A stretch of DNA of 43,355 nt from an uncultured Alistipes sp. (GCA_900539755.1 UQDC01000018.1:1-43355), one strand, 5' to 3'; shown: positions 15,426 to 24,070, counted from the first letter of the stretch. Program-made: numbers and translations. Notes: generated by a model from the sequence alone, not told the origin.

Positions 15426-17369
15426 ATGATTAAAGTAACTTTCCCTGACGGCGGCATTCGTGAGTACGCCGAAGGAACGACGGCTATGCAGATAGCCGAG
15501 AGCATCAGCCCTCGCCTGGCACAAGAGGTGTTGTCCGCGACGGTTAACGGTAAGGTTTGCGATTTGAACATGCCGATTCAGACCGATGCTCAGATCAAAC
15601 TGCACAAATGGGATGATCCCGAAGGTAAACAGGCTTTTTGGCACTCGTCATCACACCTGTTGGCTGAAGCGCTTGAAGCACTCTATCCGGGGATCAAATT
15701 CGGTATCGGTCCCAGCATTGAGAATGGATTCTATTATGATGTGGACTCTCCGGTGCCCATCACAGAGGCAGACCTGCCCAAGATCGAGAAGAAAATGGAG
15801 GAGCTGGCCCGAACCAAAGAGACGATTACACGTCGTGAGGTTTCTAAGGCTGAAGCGCTCGATACCTATACGAAAAAAGGTGACGAATATAAAGTGGAGT
15901 TGATCAGTGCTCTCGAAGATGGTACGATCAGCTTCTACACCAACGGTAATTTTACCGATTTGTGCCGTGGACCACACTTGCCGCATATGGGTTTCATTAA
16001 GGCAATCAAACTGACTTCGATTGCCGGAGCCTACTGGCGTGGAGATGAGCACAATAAGATGCTGACCCGTATTTACGGTATCACCTTCCCGAAAAAGTCG
16101 ATGCTGGATGAATATCTGGCTATGCTCGAGGAGGCCAAAAAACGTGACCACCGTAAATTGGGCCGTGAGTTGGAGCTGTTCTGCTTCTCGCCGCGTGTCG
16201 GTGCCGGTTTGCCGTTGTGGTTGCCCAAAGGTGCCGCCCTGCGCGATCGTTTGGAGCACTTCTTGCGCAATGTACAGAAACAGTATGGTTATCAGCAGGT
16301 GATCACTCCGCATATCGGAATGAAGGACCTGTATGTGACATCAGGTCACTACGCTAAATATGGTAAGGATTCATTCCAGCCGATTCATACGCCGGATGAC
16401 AGCGAAGAGTTCCTGCTCAAACCGATGAACTGTCCGCACCACTGCGAAATTTATCGTTGGAAACCACGTTCGTACAAGGATCTGCCATTGCGTTTTGCGG
16501 AATTCGGTACCGTTTACCGTTACGAGCAGAGTGGTGAATTGCACGGGTTGACTCGTGTTCGTGGATTTACCCAGGATGATGCACATATCTTCTGCCGTCC
16601 CGATCAGCTCAAAGAGGAGTTCATGAAGGTGATCGATATTGTGCTCTATATCTTCAAGACATTGAGTTTCGATCAGTTTACGGCTCAGATTTCGTTGCGT
16701 GACCCTAATAATAAAGAGAAATATATCGGTTCGGACGAAAACTGGCACAAAGCAGAACAGGCGATTATCGAGGCGGCTGCTGAAAAAGGTTTGCCAACGG
16801 TAGTCGAATTGGGTGAGGCTGCGTTTTATGGCCCGAAACTTGATTTCATGGTTAAAGACGCGATCGGCCGTAAATGGCAGTTGGGTACGATTCAGGTCGA
16901 CTACAACCTGCCGGAGCGCTTCGATCTGACCTACAAGGGTTCGGATGACAAACTGCATCGCCCGATCATGATTCACCGTGCTCCGTTCGGTTCAATGGAG
17001 CGTTTTGTGGCTGTGTTGCTTGAGCATACTGGCGGTAAATTCCCGTTGTGGCTTTCACCGGAACAGGTGGTTGTACTGCCGATCAGCGAAAAATTCAACG
17101 ATTATGCGCAAAATGTTTCGAATTTTCTAAATAATTGCGATATTCGCGCTCAAGTGGACGACCGTAACGAAAAGATTGGCCGTAAGATACGTGACAACGA
17201 ATTGAAACGAATCCCGTTCTTGTTGATCGTCGGAGAGAAGGAGCAGCAGGAGGGTAAAGTCTCTGTTCGTGTACAGGGTGAAGGCGATAAGGGTGTGATG
17301 ACCCAGCAAGAATTTGCCGACATGGTCACCGAATGTGTTAAAAAAGAGGTGGAAGCCTTGAATAAATAG
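15426..17369 (+). CDS. thrS: Threonyl-tRNA synthetase
   Basis: This 647-residue class II synthetase charges tRNA-Thr. The start is the ATG at 15426 (MIKVTFPDGG), matching the usual N-terminal TGS domain; the TTG at 15396 lies inside the leader. Order of domains: TGS (1-62), the editing domain with HSSSHLLAEAL (HxxxH) and the CRGPH segment, the catalytic core with MNCPHHCEIY, FGTVYRYEQSGELHGLTRVRGFTQDDAH (class II motif 2) and HRAPFGSMERF (motif 3), then the anticodon-binding domain from about 545. It is complete and of full length. infC begins 43 nt downstream, the common thrS-infC arrangement. Confidence 0.98.
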   Translation: MIKVTFPDGGIREYAEGTTAMQIAESISPRLAQEVLSATVNGKVCDLNMPIQTDAQIKLHKWDDPEGKQAFWHSSSHLLAEALEALYPGIKFGIGPSIENGFYYDVDSPVPITEADLPKIEKKMEELARTKETITRREVSKAEALDTYTKKGDEYKVELISALEDGTISFYTNGNFTDLCRGPHLPHMGFIKAIKLTSIAGAYWRGDEHNKMLTRIYGITFPKKSMLDEYLAMLEEAKKRDHRKLGRELELFCFSPRVGAGLPLWLPKGAALRDRLEHFLRNVQKQYGYQQVITPHIGMKDLYVTSGHYAKYGKDSFQPIHTPDDSEEFLLKPMNCPHHCEIYRWKPRSYKDLPLRFAEFGTVYRYEQSGELHGLTRVRGFTQDDAHIFCRPDQLKEEFMKVIDIVLYIFKTLSFDQFTAQISLRDPNNKEKYIGSDENWHKAEQAIIEAAAEKGLPTVVELGEAAFYGPKLDFMVKDAIGRKWQLGTIQVDYNLPERFDLTYKGSDDKLHRPIMIHRAPFGSMERFVAVLLEHTGGKFPLWLSPEQVVVLPISEKFNDYAQNVSNFLNNCDIRAQVDDRNEKIGRKIRDNELKRIPFLLIVGEKEQQEGKVSVRVQGEGDKGVMTQQEFADMVTECVKKEVEALNK

Positions 17370-17398
17370 TTTTTCAATTTCAGAGTGTTTAATTAATC

Positions 17399-17415
17399 AG
17401 GAGGACAAAGCCATA
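17399..17415 (+). promoter_or_regulatory. Strong Shine-Dalgarno and AUA start of infC
   Basis: AGGAGG at 17399-17404 is followed after 8 nt by ATA (17413-17415) in frame with infC. Strong Shine-Dalgarno sequences are rare in Bacteroidota, so its position here decides the start. Confidence 0.75.
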
Positions 17416-17988
17416 GCTATTCCAGTTAGAAAACCGCAACCCAAGCCTGCTTTGCGCGGCAAGATGCCGGAAAAAGAGGCAGCCCACAAAATCAATCATA
17501 TGATTACTGCACCACAGGTGCGTGTAGTCGGTGAAAATGTGGAGACCCCGGTGGTCGTTTCTTTAAAAGAGGCGTTGGCGATGGCCGACGAGCAGGGGCT
17601 TGATTTGGTTGAGATTTCACCCAAGGCCGATCCCCCAGTTTGCCGGATCGTTGATTACTCGAAGTTCTTGTATCAGCAGAAAAAGAAAGCCAAAGAGCTG
17701 AAGGCAAAATCGGTGAAAGTGGTGATTAAAGAGATTCGTTTCGGTCCCAATACCGACGATCACGATTACAACTTCAAGCTCAAACATGCCGAAAATTTCC
17801 TGAAAGAGGGTGATAAGGTCAAGGCTTATGTCTTTTTCCGCGGACGTCAGATCGTCTTTAAGGATCAAGGCGAAATTCTGTTGTTGCGCTTTGCAACCGA
17901 TCTCGAAGAGTGGGGTAAAGTGGAACAGATGCCTCGTCTGGAGGGTAAGCGGATGATTATGATCGTCGCTCCGAAACCGAAAAAATAG
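17413..17988 (+). CDS. infC: Translation initiation factor IF-3 (AUA start)
   Basis: IF-3 binds the 30S subunit and checks start codon and initiator tRNA. From the AUA at 17413 the product has 191 residues and begins (M)AIPVRKPQPKPALRGKMPEKE. A TTG at 17452 and an ATG at 17464 are in frame but have no Shine-Dalgarno sequence and would remove the basic N-terminal segment. Conserved IF-3 parts are INHMITAPQVRVVGENVE, LDLVEISPKADPPVCRIVDYSKFLYQ, KEIRFGPNTDDHDYNFKLKHAENFL, KVKAYVFFRGRQI and the KRMIMIVAPK end. Non-AUG starts let IF-3 repress its own translation (AUU in E. coli); the same logic would apply here. The usual rpmI and rplT partners do not follow: a terminator and a secreted protein come next. 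Confidence 0.93.
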   Translation: MAIPVRKPQPKPALRGKMPEKEAAHKINHMITAPQVRVVGENVETPVVVSLKEALAMADEQGLDLVEISPKADPPVCRIVDYSKFLYQQKKKAKELKAKSVKVVIKEIRFGPNTDDHDYNFKLKHAENFLKEGDKVKAYVFFRGRQIVFKDQGEILLLRFATDLEEWGKVEQMPRLEGKRMIMIVAPKPKK

Positions 17989-18057
17989 TTTTATTGAGAC
18001 GCACGATCGTCGCATTCTGTAACGTTATTCAAGTAGAATGTTGACGTTGAATGATAG

Positions 18058-18091
18058 TGACCGCCTGCATTCTTGTAGGCGGTCATTTTTT
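18058..18091 (+). terminator. infC terminator
   Basis: A 12 bp stem (TGACCGCCTGCA / TGTAGGCGGTCA, one G-U pair) with a TTCT loop is followed by TTTTTT, 70 nt after the infC stop. Confidence 0.9.
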
Positions 18092-18105
18092 ATATAAAGG
18101 GAGGA

Positions 18106-18732
18106 ATGATGATGAACAGAAGAACAATGTTTTGTATGCTGGCTGTGCTGGGATTGTGTTATGGTGCAGTTCACGCACAGGATTGGCAAAGCGTACTGAA
18201 AGGTGCCATTACCGATGTCGCCGATGAGGCAACAGGTGGAAAATTGACGGCCATGGCGCTGGTAGCGACGTGGGATTACAATAAGCCTGGTGTCCGCATG
18301 GAGGGTAGTAATGCGTTGGCAACGCTGGCAGCTTCGACAACTACCGCCTCTATTGAAGAGAAGTTGGAGAGTATTTACAGTATGGCTGGTATTAAAAGCG
18401 GTGCATGTTCCGTTACATTTGCTTCAGACAGCACCTTCTCTATGAAAGCAGGCTCCCATACCTTGAGTGGAACCTACACGTACAATGCGGAGTCACATGC
18501 GATCGCCATGACGGTTACCAATGAGGCGCAACGTGCATTGGGAACAATGGAAGGATATGCCTATCTGGATGGTTCGAATATGCAGTTGCTGTTTTCAGCC
18601 AATAAAGTGCTCGAATTGGTACAACAAGTTGGTGACCAGGTCTCCTCGTTGAGCTCGCTACTTGCTACGCTCAAAACGCTGGCGTCGAATGTGGAGAATC
18701 TCTATTTGGGTTTTGAGTTTACCAAAGCGTAA
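18106..18732 (+). CDS. Secreted lipocalin-like DUF4923-type protein
   Basis: This is a protein of about 208 residues whose start is one of three ATGs (18106, 18109, 18112) behind a GGGAGGA sequence. It has a signal peptide (hydrophobic FCMLAVLGLCYGAV, cut after VHA or AQ). The mature part starts DWQSVLKG and includes GKLTAMALVATWDYNKPGVRME, ACSVTFASDSTFSMK and LSGTYTYNAESHAIAMTV, a beta-barrel pattern ('W.y..pgv.f..., f..dgtf... l.GtY.y.. ..i.l') that I associate with the DUF4923 lipocalin-like family of Bacteroidales. Function unknown; it is a periplasmic or exported small-ligand-binding candidate. No promoter was recognised in the 20 nt between the infC terminator and the start. Confidence 0.75.
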   Translation: MMMNRRTMFCMLAVLGLCYGAVHAQDWQSVLKGAITDVADEATGGKLTAMALVATWDYNKPGVRMEGSNALATLAASTTTASIEEKLESIYSMAGIKSGACSVTFASDSTFSMKAGSHTLSGTYTYNAESHAIAMTVTNEAQRALGTMEGYAYLDGSNMQLLFSANKVLELVQQVGDQVSSLSSLLATLKTLASNVENLYLGFEFTKA

Positions 18733-18862
18733 CACCCTGTCGCTCGACAAGTAAAATTATTCCTATTCGCATTCATTGGGCAAAATAGCTGTCTGATCTG
18801 TAATGAAAAATTTCTTTAAAAGCGGAGGAATTAGCGGTTAGGCTATTGCTTAAAAAAGGGAC

Positions 18863-18904
18863 AAAAAACAGAGAGGAATTGATAAAAATTCCTCTCTGTT
18901 TTTT
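18863..18904. terminator. Bidirectional terminator
   Basis: A perfect 18 bp stem built on ACAGAGAGGAATT / AATTCCTCTCTGT, flanked by A6 and T6, has a GATAAA loop. It lies between convergent DUF4923-like and kdsA genes. Confidence 0.88.
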
Positions 18905-18996
18905 GTATAGAGGAGATTGGCTCCTCATGGGTGTGGTATTAACGCTGCGGGGATAGCCGTGATGAGGTCTATCAGGGTTCCCAAGCTTCTGTTTAA

Positions 18997-19824
18997 TTAA
19001 AATTCGTTGATAGTTGCACGGATTCGGCAAAGACGAGTCAATAGCCGTTCGAGTTGTTCAAGTGGAAGCATATTGGCTCCATCGCTTTTTGCAACGGAAG
19101 GGTCGGGATGTGTTTCGATAAACAGACCGTCAGTTCCGACTGCAACAGCAGCCCGGGCGATGGTTTCGATCATGGCAGGCAGACCGCCGGTTACACCGCT
19201 GGTCGTATTGGGTTGTTGCAGCGAGTGGGTAATGTCCATGACAACAGGATATCCGGTTGCCTGCATGGTGGGAATGCTGCGCATATCGACAATCAGGTCG
19301 TGGTATCCGAAAGAGGTTCCGCGATCGGTGAGCATAATGTTGGGATTGCCGGCATCATGTACCTTGCCGGCAGCAAATGCCATGGCTTCCGGAGCAAGGA
19401 ATTGTCCCTTTTTGATATTTACCACTTTGCCGGTTTTGGCCGCTGCTACGAGCAGATCGGTCTGCCGGCAGAGAAAAGCTGGAATTTGCAATACATCGAC
19501 ATATTCAGCAGCCATTGCCGCCTCTTCGGGGTTGTGAATGTCGGTAACGGTTGGCACTCCGAATTCGCTGCGTACTTTGGCTAACAGTTTCAAGGCCTTT
19601 TCGTCACCGATCCCACTGAACGAGTCCAAACGTGAACGGTTGGCTTTACGATATGATGCCTTGAAAATATAGGGAATTTTCAAAGTATCGATCACGGCGC
19701 ATGCCTTTTCTGCTACGCGCATCATCACCTCTTCATTCTCCACAACACATGGTCCTGCCATCACAAAAAACATCCCACTGTCGAGATGCTTAAGGTTGGG
19801 AATGTGATTTAGAATCGAATTCAT
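18997..19824 (-). CDS. kdsA: 3-deoxy-8-phosphooctulonate synthase
   Basis: This 275-residue enzyme condenses phosphoenolpyruvate with arabinose 5-phosphate to make KDO-8-phosphate for lipopolysaccharide core and lipid A assembly. Motifs: FFVMAGPCVVEN (PEP site), FKASYRKANRSRLDSFSG, GVPTVTDIHNPEEA, QIPAFLCRQTDLL, NIKKGQFLAPEAM, MLTDRGTSFGYHDL and FIETHPDPSVAKSDG. It has the length and residues of the family. It supports a Gram-negative cell envelope for the host. Confidence 0.97.
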   Translation of the reverse strand: MNSILNHIPNLKHLDSGMFFVMAGPCVVENEEVMMRVAEKACAVIDTLKIPYIFKASYRKANRSRLDSFSGIGDEKALKLLAKVRSEFGVPTVTDIHNPEEAAMAAEYVDVLQIPAFLCRQTDLLVAAAKTGKVVNIKKGQFLAPEAMAFAAGKVHDAGNPNIMLTDRGTSFGYHDLIVDMRSIPTMQATGYPVVMDITHSLQQPNTTSGVTGGLPAMIETIARAAVAVGTDGLFIETHPDPSVAKSDGANMLPLEQLERLLTRLCRIRATINEF

Positions 19825-20010
19825 CTTGTTGTCGTTTTATTGTTTTGTTTACTTTTTTCTGTTGCTGTGCTTATCACCAAGCAATTTCGTGTACTAATGC
19901 AATTACTGCAGGTTCTCAGTCTTGTACATTGGACTGTTTGTGTCCATTTATGGAGATTACTTGGTGTTTGATATCGGGTTTGAAAGTGGCGAAATTAAGG
20001 AGGAAGCACC

Positions 20011-21285
20011 TTAATACTTTCCTTTCCAAAGCATTTGGATCCGTTGACTTAATTCTCGCTCTTTGGCGTTGTCCCCAGGCTCATAAAACCGTTTGCCCTC
20101 TAAACCGACCGGCATGAACTCTTGTTCGGTAAAATTGCCCGCATAGTCGTGGGCATATTTGTAGTTGTCGCTATATCCGAGCTCTTTCATTAGCTTGGTA
20201 GGGGCATTGCGTAGATGCAGGGGAATGGGCCGGTCTGTCGTATCGTGAGCAACCTGTTGCAGAGCTGTGTTAATCGCCATGTAGGCAGAGTTGCTTTTAG
20301 GACTGGTGGCCAAATAGATGGTTGCTTCGGCCAACGGAATGCGAGCCTCAGGCATGCCGATTTTATGTACCGTGTCAAAACAGGCATTGGCCAGCAGCAA
20401 TCCGTTCGGATTAGCCAGTCCGATATCCTCTGAAGCCAGAATCACCAAACGGCGGGCGATAAATTTCGGATCTTCTCCTCCCGAAAGCATGCGTGCCAGA
20501 TAGTATATTGCCGCATTCGGATCGCTTCCCCGTACCGACTTAATGAAGGCTGAGATGACATCGTAGTGTTGCTCTCCATTTTTATCATACAACGCGATGT
20601 TTTGTTGCAGGCAGTCTGTCACCTGTTGGTCGCTGATGACAATTTCACCTTCGGTGGCATTGCAAAGAATGTCGATGATGTTGAGTAATTTCCGGGCATC
20701 TCCTCCACTGAATCGAAAAAGCGCTTCCGTTTCGATTACTTTGACACCTCGCTCTTTGAGTATCGGGTCGGTTGCGATGGCCCGATCAAGCAGCTGTTGC
20801 AGATCGGCCGATTCCATGGCCTTGAGTACATAGACCTGACAACGAGAAAGCAGAGGAGAGATCACTTCAAAAGAGGGATTCTCCGTAGTGGCTCCGATCA
20901 GAGTGATGACGCCCTGCTCAACGGCTCCTAACAGTGAATCCTGTTGGGATTTATTGAACCGATGGATCTCGTCGATAAACAAAAAAGGTGAAGGGGCATT
21001 GAAAAAACGGCTTTTACGAGCCTGTTCGATCACCTCTCGAACCTCTTTGACTCCCGATGTGACAGCCGAAAGCGTAAAGAGTTTCCGTTCCAAGGCTGTG
21101 GCCACCAGCCGGGCCAAAGTGGTTTTACCTACTCCCGGAGGCCCCCATAAAATGAAAGAGGGAACGTTCCCGGTCTCGAGAAACTTGCGGAAAACTCCTT
21201 GCGGACCCACAAGATGTGTCTGCCCGATGTATTCATCGAGCGTGTGGGGACGTAATCGTTCTGCTAACGGAATATTACTCTGCAT
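20011..21285 (-). CDS. rarA: Replication-associated recombination protein A (RarA/MgsA), AAA+ ATPase
   Basis: This 424-residue clamp-loader-related AAA+ protein acts at stalled replication forks. N-terminal PLAERLRPHTLDEYIGQTHLVG is the family signature. Walker A is LWGPPGVGKTTLARL, Walker B LFIDEIHRFNKSQQD, and sensor 1 GATTENPSFEV. The C-terminal tetramerisation region includes SAFIKSVRGSDPNAAIYYLARML and the final YNDNYKYAHDY-like stretch (here YSDNYKYAHDYAGNF). It is complete. TATCTTTG (21312-21305 on the minus strand) about 20 nt before the ATG is a likely -7 promoter element. Confidence 0.96.
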   Translation of the reverse strand: MQSNIPLAERLRPHTLDEYIGQTHLVGPQGVFRKFLETGNVPSFILWGPPGVGKTTLARLVATALERKLFTLSAVTSGVKEVREVIEQARKSRFFNAPSPFLFIDEIHRFNKSQQDSLLGAVEQGVITLIGATTENPSFEVISPLLSRCQVYVLKAMESADLQQLLDRAIATDPILKERGVKVIETEALFRFSGGDARKLLNIIDILCNATEGEIVISDQQVTDCLQQNIALYDKNGEQHYDVISAFIKSVRGSDPNAAIYYLARMLSGGEDPKFIARRLVILASEDIGLANPNGLLLANACFDTVHKIGMPEARIPLAEATIYLATSPKSNSAYMAINTALQQVAHDTTDRPIPLHLRNAPTKLMKELGYSDNYKYAHDYAGNFTEQEFMPVGLEGKRFYEPGDNAKERELSQRIQMLWKGKY

Positions 21286-21304
21286 GGAAGTGTGTTTATC
21301 TTTA

Positions 21305-21312
21305 CAAAGATA
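21305..21312 (-). promoter_or_regulatory. rarA -7 promoter element
   Basis: The minus strand reads TATCTTTG, matching TAnnTTTG. No clear TTTG was found about 19 nt further upstream. Confidence 0.45.
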
Positions 21313-21595
21313 GGAAACTTATTGATTCGATCTGCAGCTCCTTTTCCCGATGTTCAGTTGGCAACGGCTGATGGCGACAGGTTGGTATGGACCAGATAGT
21401 TGCTCGTTCATAAACAGAGCGATAGCGGTGTGTTTCCAGTTGTAAGATTGTTTGATATTTTTGTAAATGGATTTATATGATTAGCATTTTTATAAAATGC
21501 TTTCTCTGATCCGATTGTGCTAGTTTGAAGCGTCGGGTTTTCGGAGTTTCATCAATGCTGTTTGGTAATTATAAAACTGTTCAGAACTAAAGGGT

Positions 21596-22099
21596 GTGAA
21601 ACGTATAGGACTTATTTCGGATACGCACGGGACGTTCGATGATGTGTTGCAACGATTCCTGGCTGATGTCGATGAGATTTGGCATGCCGGAGATTTTGGA
21701 AATATCGAAACTGCCGATGCAATCGCTGCTTTCAAACCGTTGCGAGGTGTGTATGGAAATATTGATGGTGCAGTGTTGAGGCGAGTCTATCCGCGTTGGC
21801 AGCAGTTCGAGTGTGAGCAAGTTAAAGTGGTTATGACGCATATTGGCGGATATCCCGGTCGTTATTATACGGGAGTCGCCGATCTGTTGTGCAATGTTCG
21901 GCCTAAAATTTTTATCAGTGGCCATTCGCATATTTTGAAAGTGATCTACGATAAAAAGTTGGACCTGCTGCATCTCAATCCCGGAGCTGCCGGATTGAGC
22001 GGATTTCATCGTGTCCGGACAGCTTTGCGTTTTGTGATTGATGGCGATCGTATTGAAGAGTTGGAAGTAGGAGAGTGGGAGCGAAGATCAACACTGTAA
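21596..22099 (+). CDS. YfcE/MJ0936-type metallophosphoesterase
   Basis: This is a 167-residue calcineurin-like phosphoesterase. Metal ligands are visible in order: LISDTHG (D, H), HAGDFGN (D), YGNIDG (N), MTHIGGYPG (H) and ISGHSHILK (H-x-H). This short single-domain form is the YfcE family, which hydrolyses phosphodiesters in vitro; its cellular substrate is unknown. The start is GTG at 21596: an in-frame stop at 21572 and no ATG leave GTG as the only sensible start. Confidence 0.9.
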   Translation: MKRIGLISDTHGTFDDVLQRFLADVDEIWHAGDFGNIETADAIAAFKPLRGVYGNIDGAVLRRVYPRWQQFECEQVKVVMTHIGGYPGRYYTGVADLLCNVRPKIFISGHSHILKVIYDKKLDLLHLNPGAAGLSGFHRVRTALRFVIDGDRIEELEVGEWERRSTL

Positions 22100-22365
22100 C
22101 GTGTCTGTGTTAAGCACGGTCAGTCACTATCTCTTCTATGGTTTGCGTGTGGTGCCAAAATAACCCTCTGTATCAGGATTTTGGATCAGGTGCAGAGGTT
22201 CAATAAAAAGCGGTTTTTACCCGATTAGATGTGCTTGTTGTAGTGCTAATTGGCGCGAATGTGTGTAGGTCACCAGGGAAAGGGCTTGACTATATACCTT
22301 AAGGGGGTAATATCTATGACTTTGGTGGCGGTTTCGAGTGCCGTTGTCAAAGAAAAGGGGAAAGT

Positions 22366-22944
22366 TTATTGATAAAGATCCAGCAGCCCATCAGGCAGAT
22401 CGAATTCGATGGTATGCGCCTCTTCGTCGATGTCGGTAATGAATTCTTCAACCGCTGGAATCCATACTTCACGACCTCCAATTTCTGCTTTGAATAGGGG
22501 ATTTTCTCCGTCGATGAACTCTTCGATACGATCTTCTTGGTGTTGTGTCTTGCCATCAGGCTCTGATTCCGAAGAGTCTGATACTGCGTTTGCAGTTAAT
22601 AAAATTCGATACCCAACCAGATCCTCAAGATAAATTAATCCGTCTCCGGCCTCCTCTTCTTCCTCTTCCGCACAAGGATTGTTAAAGTAGAGTTCGTGTC
22701 CGATCAGCTCTGATGCTCGGCGCTCGGTATCGATATCTCCGAATTTAACGACGGCACCGCTTTGGCCTCGTCGTTGAAAACGGTCACAAAAAAGAGGAAC
22801 CGCCAATTTGTCGATAACAACAAATAGCGGTTCACTCAAATCATAATCCTGAGGAAACGTGTTGTAAAGATTCAAAGTAAGCTCTCCGTTCTGTCCGAAC
22901 GTTTTGGATACTCGTGCTACAACGTCTGCGTTCTCCTCAAGCAT
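22366..22944 (-). CDS. rimM: Ribosome maturation factor RimM with acidic insertion
   Basis: This 192-residue factor helps assemble the 30S head and binds S19. The N-terminal domain shows ARVSKTFGQNGELTLNL ('G.i.k.fGi.GEl'), LFVVIDKLAVPLFCDRF, VVKFGDIDTERRASELIGHELYF. The PRC-barrel-like C-terminal domain ends IPAVEEFITDIDEEAHTIEFDLPDGLLDLYQ, with the usual RimM ending. An Asp/Glu/Ser-rich stretch (residues about 121-147, ANAVSDSSESEPDGKTQHQEDR) and an E-run near residue 96 make it longer and more acidic than typical members. It lies 26 nt downstream of rpsP in the same operon, the order common in Bacteroidota. Confidence 0.88.
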   Translation of the reverse strand: MLEENADVVARVSKTFGQNGELTLNLYNTFPQDYDLSEPLFVVIDKLAVPLFCDRFQRRGQSGAVVKFGDIDTERRASELIGHELYFNNPCAEEEEEEAGDGLIYLEDLVGYRILLTANAVSDSSESEPDGKTQHQEDRIEEFIDGENPLFKAEIGGREVWIPAVEEFITDIDEEAHTIEFDLPDGLLDLYQ

Positions 22945-22970
22945 AAATTACCTTTTCTGCGATAGTGGCA

Positions 22971-23519
22971 CTATGCCTCAGCAGCAGGAGCCTCTTCTGC
23001 AGGGGCAGCTTCTGCGTTCTCTTCGCTCTGAGCAGCTTCGGCAGCAGCAGCGGCAGCAGCTTCAGCACGTTTAGCTTCGAGAGCTTTTGCACGCTCCTCT
23101 TTGATCTTCTTCTCCTCTTCGAGACGGCTCTTAACGGCAGCCTCTTTGTCACTGCTGATCTTGTTGGTCTTGGCAGCAATCTTAGCAGCTTTTTGCTCAA
23201 GCCATTTTGCAAATTTTGCTTCAGCAGCCTCAGCGGTAAATGCGCCTTTGGCTACACCACCCAGCAGGTGTTTTTTGTACATTACACCTTTGTACGACAA
23301 AATCGCACGGCAAGTGTCTGTCGGTTGAGCGCCTTTTTGCAACCACTCCAGAGCTTTTTCAAAGTTCAGGTCGATTGTAGCAGGATTCGTGTTCGGATTG
23401 TAGGTTCCGACTTTCTCGATAAATTTACCATCACGTGGCGCCCTGCTGTCTGCAACAACGATATGATAGAAAGCATAACCCTTCTTACCATGGCGTGCAA
23501 GTCTGATTTTTACAGGCAT
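22971..23519 (-). CDS. rpsP: 30S ribosomal protein S16 with long C-terminal extension
   Basis: This is a 182-residue protein. Residues 1-80 are classical S16 (MPVKIRLARHGKKGYAFYHIVVADSRAPRDGKFIEKVG, then YNPN and the LEWLQKGAQPTDT block). The remaining 100 residues form a charged helix followed by an Ala/Glu-rich tail (about 145-182), an extension common in Bacteroidota S16. It is transcribed with rimM from a promoter that begins inside the end of the neighbouring regulator gene. Confidence 0.96.
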   Translation of the reverse strand: MPVKIRLARHGKKGYAFYHIVVADSRAPRDGKFIEKVGTYNPNTNPATIDLNFEKALEWLQKGAQPTDTCRAILSYKGVMYKKHLLGGVAKGAFTAEAAEAKFAKWLEQKAAKIAAKTNKISSDKEAAVKSRLEEEKKIKEERAKALEAKRAEAAAAAAAEAAQSEENAEAAPAEEAPAAEA

Positions 23520-23573
23520 TTCTCTAAATGTTTTTATTAGTTAAACAGTGCCGGTAACCCGACCGGCGAGCTG

Positions 23574-23603
23574 CAAAGTTACTCTTTTTTGCTAGATTAC
23601 AAA
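23574..23603 (-). promoter_or_regulatory. rpsP-rimM promoter
   Basis: On the minus strand there is TTTG (23603-23600), an 18 nt spacer, then TAACTTTG (23581-23574). The -33 element overlaps the last codons of the upstream helix-turn-helix gene. The ATG is 55 nt downstream. Confidence 0.75.
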
Positions 23604-23998
23604 AATTTACTGTGCTTTTTTATCCATCCCATCACCTCATTCATCTGTGAGATCTGTTTGCGTTGCAGGTGAATCTGCTCTTTTAATAATTCGATCTCCT
23701 CTTTTAATAGACAAATTGTTTCGTGTTGAGCGGATTTCGTCTCTCTTTCCGATGGCGTGGGGATTTCCTCACAGCGAGTGAGGTCGTCTTGTGAACGTAG
23801 CATGGACCCTTTACCGGTCAATAGCCAATAGATGTCTACTTCCGGGAATCGGGTGGCAATTTTAGCAATTTTGTCTGAACCTATGGCTCCCGTCATATTG
23901 GAGATGTTGCCACGATTGAGTTGACACTCCCGTTCAAACTCCCGAATCGATAAACCCAGATGGTTGCATAACGCCTTGAAGCGGCTCTTGAGATCCAT
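23597..23998 (-). CDS. Helix-turn-helix protein with C-terminal coiled coil
   Basis: This is a 133-residue protein. The first 70 residues look like a phage-repressor-type HTH: LKSRFKALCNHLGLSIREFERECQLNRGNISNMTGAIGSDKIAKIATRFPEVDIYWLLTGKGSML. The end 'P.vd..WLLtG.G.M' is characteristic of this Bacteroidota XRE family. Residues about 95-130 form a heptad-rich helix (LLKEEIELLKEQIHLQRKQI), probably a dimerisation coiled coil. It is divergent from a small basic protein at 24125, with repeated TGTCAAAT sites between them that are a plausible operator. Likely a DNA-binding regulator, perhaps of itself; target unknown. Confidence 0.8.
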   Translation of the reverse strand: MDLKSRFKALCNHLGLSIREFERECQLNRGNISNMTGAIGSDKIAKIATRFPEVDIYWLLTGKGSMLRSQDDLTRCEEIPTPSERETKSAQHETICLLKEEIELLKEQIHLQRKQISQMNEVMGWIKKHSKFL

Positions 23999-24038
23999 GT
24001 TATCGAGAATGTATTAGATTGGCATATATATTTGGAAT

Positions 24039-24070
24039 TGTCAAATAAATATGTCAAATTTGTTCAAAAT
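24039..24070. promoter_or_regulatory. Repeated TGTCAAAT motifs between divergent regulators
   Basis: TGTCAAAT occurs at 24039-24046 and 24052-24059 (13 nt period), followed by the related TGTTCAAAAT at 24061-24070. A -7-like TATATTTG lies just upstream on the plus strand (24027-24034) and another on the minus strand (24106-24099). This looks like an operator region for the two flanking regulators. Confidence 0.4.

Noticed and set aside
19845..20117. 90-residue + strand open frame between kdsA and rarA
   Set aside because: Most of it overlaps the end of rarA in antisense and the rest is upstream sequence of kdsA; composition and start do not support a gene.
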